This document shows, in pieces, positions 6,034 to 7,805 of a DNA stretch of 7,805 nucleotides. The notes below the pieces were generated by a model. It searched no databases. It saw only the letters and a program-made list of their open reading frames with translations, and was not told the DNA's origin. Within the stretch, counting starts at the first letter, position 1, and each line of letters begins with the position of its first letter. The stretch is from Desulfobacteraceae bacterium (lineage in GTDB: Bacteria > Desulfobacterota > Desulfobacteria > Desulfobacterales > UBA11574). The stretch covers positions 1-7,805 of the forward strand of contig JAOUGB010000092.1 in the NCBI GenBank assembly GCA_029857875.1, in the 5' to 3' direction. The translations under genes were made by a program, and so were the position numbers.

Positions 6034-6062
6034 TTGATAAAATTCGAATTTCGTGATATTAT
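6034..6062 (+). promoter_or_regulatory. Sigma70-type promoter of the SLOG-fusion gene
   Basis: TTGATA (6034-6039) and TATTAT (6057-6062) are each one base from consensus and exactly 17 bp apart, the best promoter match in the window. Predicted transcription start is near 6069, giving a leader of about 69 nt that contains the hairpin at 6097-6115. The match is seen directly; activity is inference. Confidence 0.6.
6040..6051. promoter_or_regulatory. Perfect 12-bp palindrome in the promoter spacer, candidate operator
   Basis: AAATTCGAATTT at 6040-6051 is fully self-complementary and sits exactly between the -35 and -10 boxes, where a bound dimeric regulator would block or remodel the promoter. 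No regulator gene is adjacent in the window. Confidence 0.4.
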
Positions 6063-6096
6063 TAATATGTTTTAAAATTGGATCGCAACAAACTGA

Positions 6097-6126
6097 ACCG
6101 GGCAATCTGCCCGGTGAATTTTTTTT
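6097..6126 (+). terminator. Intrinsic-terminator-type hairpin directly before the SLOG-fusion RBS
   Basis: ACCGGGCA (6097-6104) and TGCCCGGT (6108-6115) form a perfect 8-bp, GC-rich stem with an ATC loop, followed by GAA and eight T (6119-6126). This is the only textbook intrinsic terminator in the window. It lies 140 nt after the AI-2E stop and could end that transcript. But it also falls inside the leader of the next gene: the T-run touches the GGAG ribosome binding site at 6127-6130 and the ATG is at 6138, so a conditional (attenuator) role is possible. Confidence 0.75.
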
Positions 6127-6137
6127 GGAGTTCTATT

Positions 6138-7805
6138 ATGTCCCTTAATGAAAGTCCCGATTGTAAAATCGAACATATCATTCATGCTGACGACATCGAG
6201 GTCATTGCCCAAGTTGCTACAACCCTTAAAGATGAACAAATGCAGTATTTCTCGGGCAATCTTGACTGTCTGAAAACGGACCTGCATAGCACAAAAGCCA
6301 GGCTTGGAATTAACCAGGAAAAGCTAAGTGCCTTTGAACTCAAAGGGAATAAGATCTCTTATGAAGCGAGATTCTGGTTCTATATTCCCGAATACGCTGC
6401 AAACCTCACCATCAACCAGTTGATGATACCCGGCCTTGACGTCGGCAAGATATACTTGAGAAATTCTAAACTCAAATACACTGCACAGGAACTCATCAAC
6501 CTGATTTCAAATCGCATCATCATTGTTCCAAAGGGAACCAAGGTGCTTGAGGAAGGAATTCTGGCTGTACCGGTGATGCCTTTTGTGCATCTTCCCAACC
6601 CCAAGGTCCTGACTCCCGGATATTTGAAAGCTGCCATTCAAAAACATATCCCTCGTGAAGATCTATATTTTGTCCAGCCGGAGCAAAAGGTAGACCAGGT
6701 CATCGTGCCTGCCGGAAGCGGCGTCATAACCCATACGTCCCTTTTTACACAGCAAAACGAAATGTATATTATAGATCCGGAGCACTCAGATGCCAGGGTG
6801 GGAAGCACACACACCAACGGAATCATCTATCTTGAGCTTGTCGGGGGAGAAAAAGATTTTGTCAAAGAGATGGCGCATTTCGAAGTCTACAAACCAGCCT
6901 CCTCCGTGCAAAATGTTACGCGAAAGTTCTATATTGACCTAAACTCCGCCCTATTAGAAAAACTTTATGCGGAGCAGGCCGTTAACGAAAAAACCATCGC
7001 AGCCGTGAGTGAATCCGAAGGGCAAAGATTTATCAAGCTAAATGAAAGGTACGATCAACTGCTACATGAATTGAAACCTGATACCGCATTGATCCTGCAG
7101 GATTTCCCTAATCGTCGCCTTGCATCTTATCTCATTGTCGCCGCTGACCTTGGCCTTCTCAGTGATCTGACATTCAGAAAGGCCCCTGAAGAGGAATACT
7201 TTTTCCGGTCGGAGCACCTTGTCTTTATGAATACGCTTCAGGATATGGGGGTAAAGATTTATTGGAAGAGCCCTCTGCAAGGTGATTTGGTCTTATACAA
7301 ACGGTTCTTTATGAGGTCTTCGATAATACCCTCATTTCATGAGGCCTTCAGTTCAAGGAAACTGGCCGCAATTTACGGTACTGCGGGAGCCGTAGATGCC
7401 GACACCCGAAAAGAAATCATAGACAGCATCAAGTCATTCAAGGATTTCCACGGCGGCATTTGCGGTATCCTCACCGGGGGCAGCGCCGGAAGTATCATGT
7501 CGTTTGTGTCCAAAACGGCATCTACTCTTGGATTGCTCTGTGGCGCCGTATATTGGAAGATTCCAGGGGTAGACATTTTTACCCATGTTGATTTTGCAGC
7601 GCATCTAGGGCGAAATGATTTGCTGGAAAGGCAGGAAATTTTATCTGAAACAACCGAGGCAGACATTTATTTCAAGGGTGGGGTCGGCACCAACCTTGAA
7701 AATGCCATTACCTTTGTAAAGAAGAAACTCGGTATTGGTTACTACAAACCCCAAATTTTTGTGGGAGAATTTTACAAACCGCTTCAAGACTTGCTCACTC
7801 ATCTG
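6138..7805 (+). CDS. Large protein of unknown function with C-terminal SLOG/LOG-like Rossmann domain (cut by window edge)
   Basis: The frame is open for 556 codons to the window end. The start is well defined: GGAG (6127-6130) 7 nt before ATG 6138. No signal peptide or membrane segment is seen, so it should be cytoplasmic. Residues 1 to about 400 match no family I recognise; they are mixed alpha/beta in character, with an HADDIEVIAQVATTLKDEQ helix near 16-34, a strand-rich part about 70-255, and a helical part about 268-340. From about 408 the sequence looks like a SLOG/LOG nucleotide-binding fold: IYGTAGAVDADTRKEI (412-427), a glycine loop ILTGGSAGSIMSF (444-456), then KGGVGTNLENA (513-523), which keeps the G-G-x-G-T-x-x-E signature. 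LOG enzymes release the base from nucleoside 5'-monophosphates, and other SLOG proteins sense or process nucleotide ligands. Which applies here is unknown. Perhaps 20-40 residues of this domain lie beyond the edge. Confidence 0.85.
   Translation, partial: MSLNESPDCKIEHIIHADDIEVIAQVATTLKDEQMQYFSGNLDCLKTDLHSTKARLGINQEKLSAFELKGNKISYEARFWFYIPEYAANLTINQLMIPGLDVGKIYLRNSKLKYTAQELINLISNRIIIVPKGTKVLEEGILAVPVMPFVHLPNPKVLTPGYLKAAIQKHIPREDLYFVQPEQKVDQVIVPAGSGVITHTSLFTQQNEMYIIDPEHSDARVGSTHTNGIIYLELVGGEKDFVKEMAHFEVYKPASSVQNVTRKFYIDLNSALLEKLYAEQAVNEKTIAAVSESEGQRFIKLNERYDQLLHELKPDTALILQDFPNRRLASYLIVAADLGLLSDLTFRKAPEEEYFFRSEHLVFMNTLQDMGVKIYWKSPLQGDLVLYKRFFMRSSIIPSFHEAFSSRKLAAIYGTAGAVDADTRKEIIDSIKSFKDFHGGICGILTGGSAGSIMSFVSKTASTLGLLCGAVYWKIPGVDIFTHVDFAAHLGRNDLLERQEILSETTEADIYFKGGVGTNLENAITFVKKKLGIGYYKPQIFVGEFYKPLQDLLTHL

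Noticed and set aside
6072..7666. Minus-strand frames opposite the SLOG-fusion gene
   Set aside because: One continuous plus frame of 556 codons with a good RBS and recognisable C-terminal motifs explains this region.

Overview
The window suggests a free-living Gram-negative bacterium of moderate GC with AT-rich intergenic DNA. A periplasmic branched-chain-amino-acid-type binding protein, a GyaR-like 2-hydroxyacid dehydrogenase, an ATC-hydrolase-family protein and an AI-2E exporter together are reminiscent of Desulfobacterota (sulfate-reducer-type genomes). That assignment is an inference from gene content only. No rRNA, tRNA, CRISPR array, insertion sequence or phage gene was seen.

Layout. 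(1) 1-1068, minus: type I periplasmic substrate-binding protein of a LivK-type ABC importer, cut at its C-terminus by the left edge. (2) 1081-1611: AT-rich gap with no convincing intact gene, a possible decayed coding fragment, and the promoter region of the next gene. (3) 1612-1929, plus: cutA. (4) 1930-2153: convergent intergenic gap with a nested inverted repeat. (5) 4524 down to 2154, minus: a tightly packed array that reads, in transcription order, as ATC-hydrolase-family protein, two 53-residue membrane proteins, GNAT acetyltransferase and D-2-hydroxyacid dehydrogenase. Its gaps are a 4-bp ATGA overlap, 3 nt, 42 nt and 59 nt, so one operon is likely. (6) 4525-4865: divergent intergenic region. 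(7) 4866-5957, plus: AI-2E/PerM-family membrane protein. (8) 5958-6137: leader region with a good sigma70-type promoter, a perfect 12-bp palindrome in its spacer, and an intrinsic-terminator-shaped hairpin ending directly against the ribosome binding site. (9) 6138-7805, plus: a large protein, cut by the right edge, with about 400 unrecognised residues followed by a SLOG/LOG-type Rossmann domain.

Two things deserve most attention. First, the minus-strand operon contains two TAG codons with open, plausible coding sequence continuing in frame on both sides. One is at codon 6 of the ATC-hydrolase-family gene, where the RBS and conserved N-terminus lie around the stop. The other joins the two 53-residue membrane ORFs into one 107-residue frame. 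Amber readthrough (for example pyrrolysine), recent nonsense decay and, for the second, ordinary translational coupling are all possible. TAG is also the stop of three other genes here, which argues against wholesale reassignment. Second, the SLOG-fusion gene appears to have a controlled leader (palindromic operator candidate plus conditional terminator), which fits a gene expressed only under some condition.
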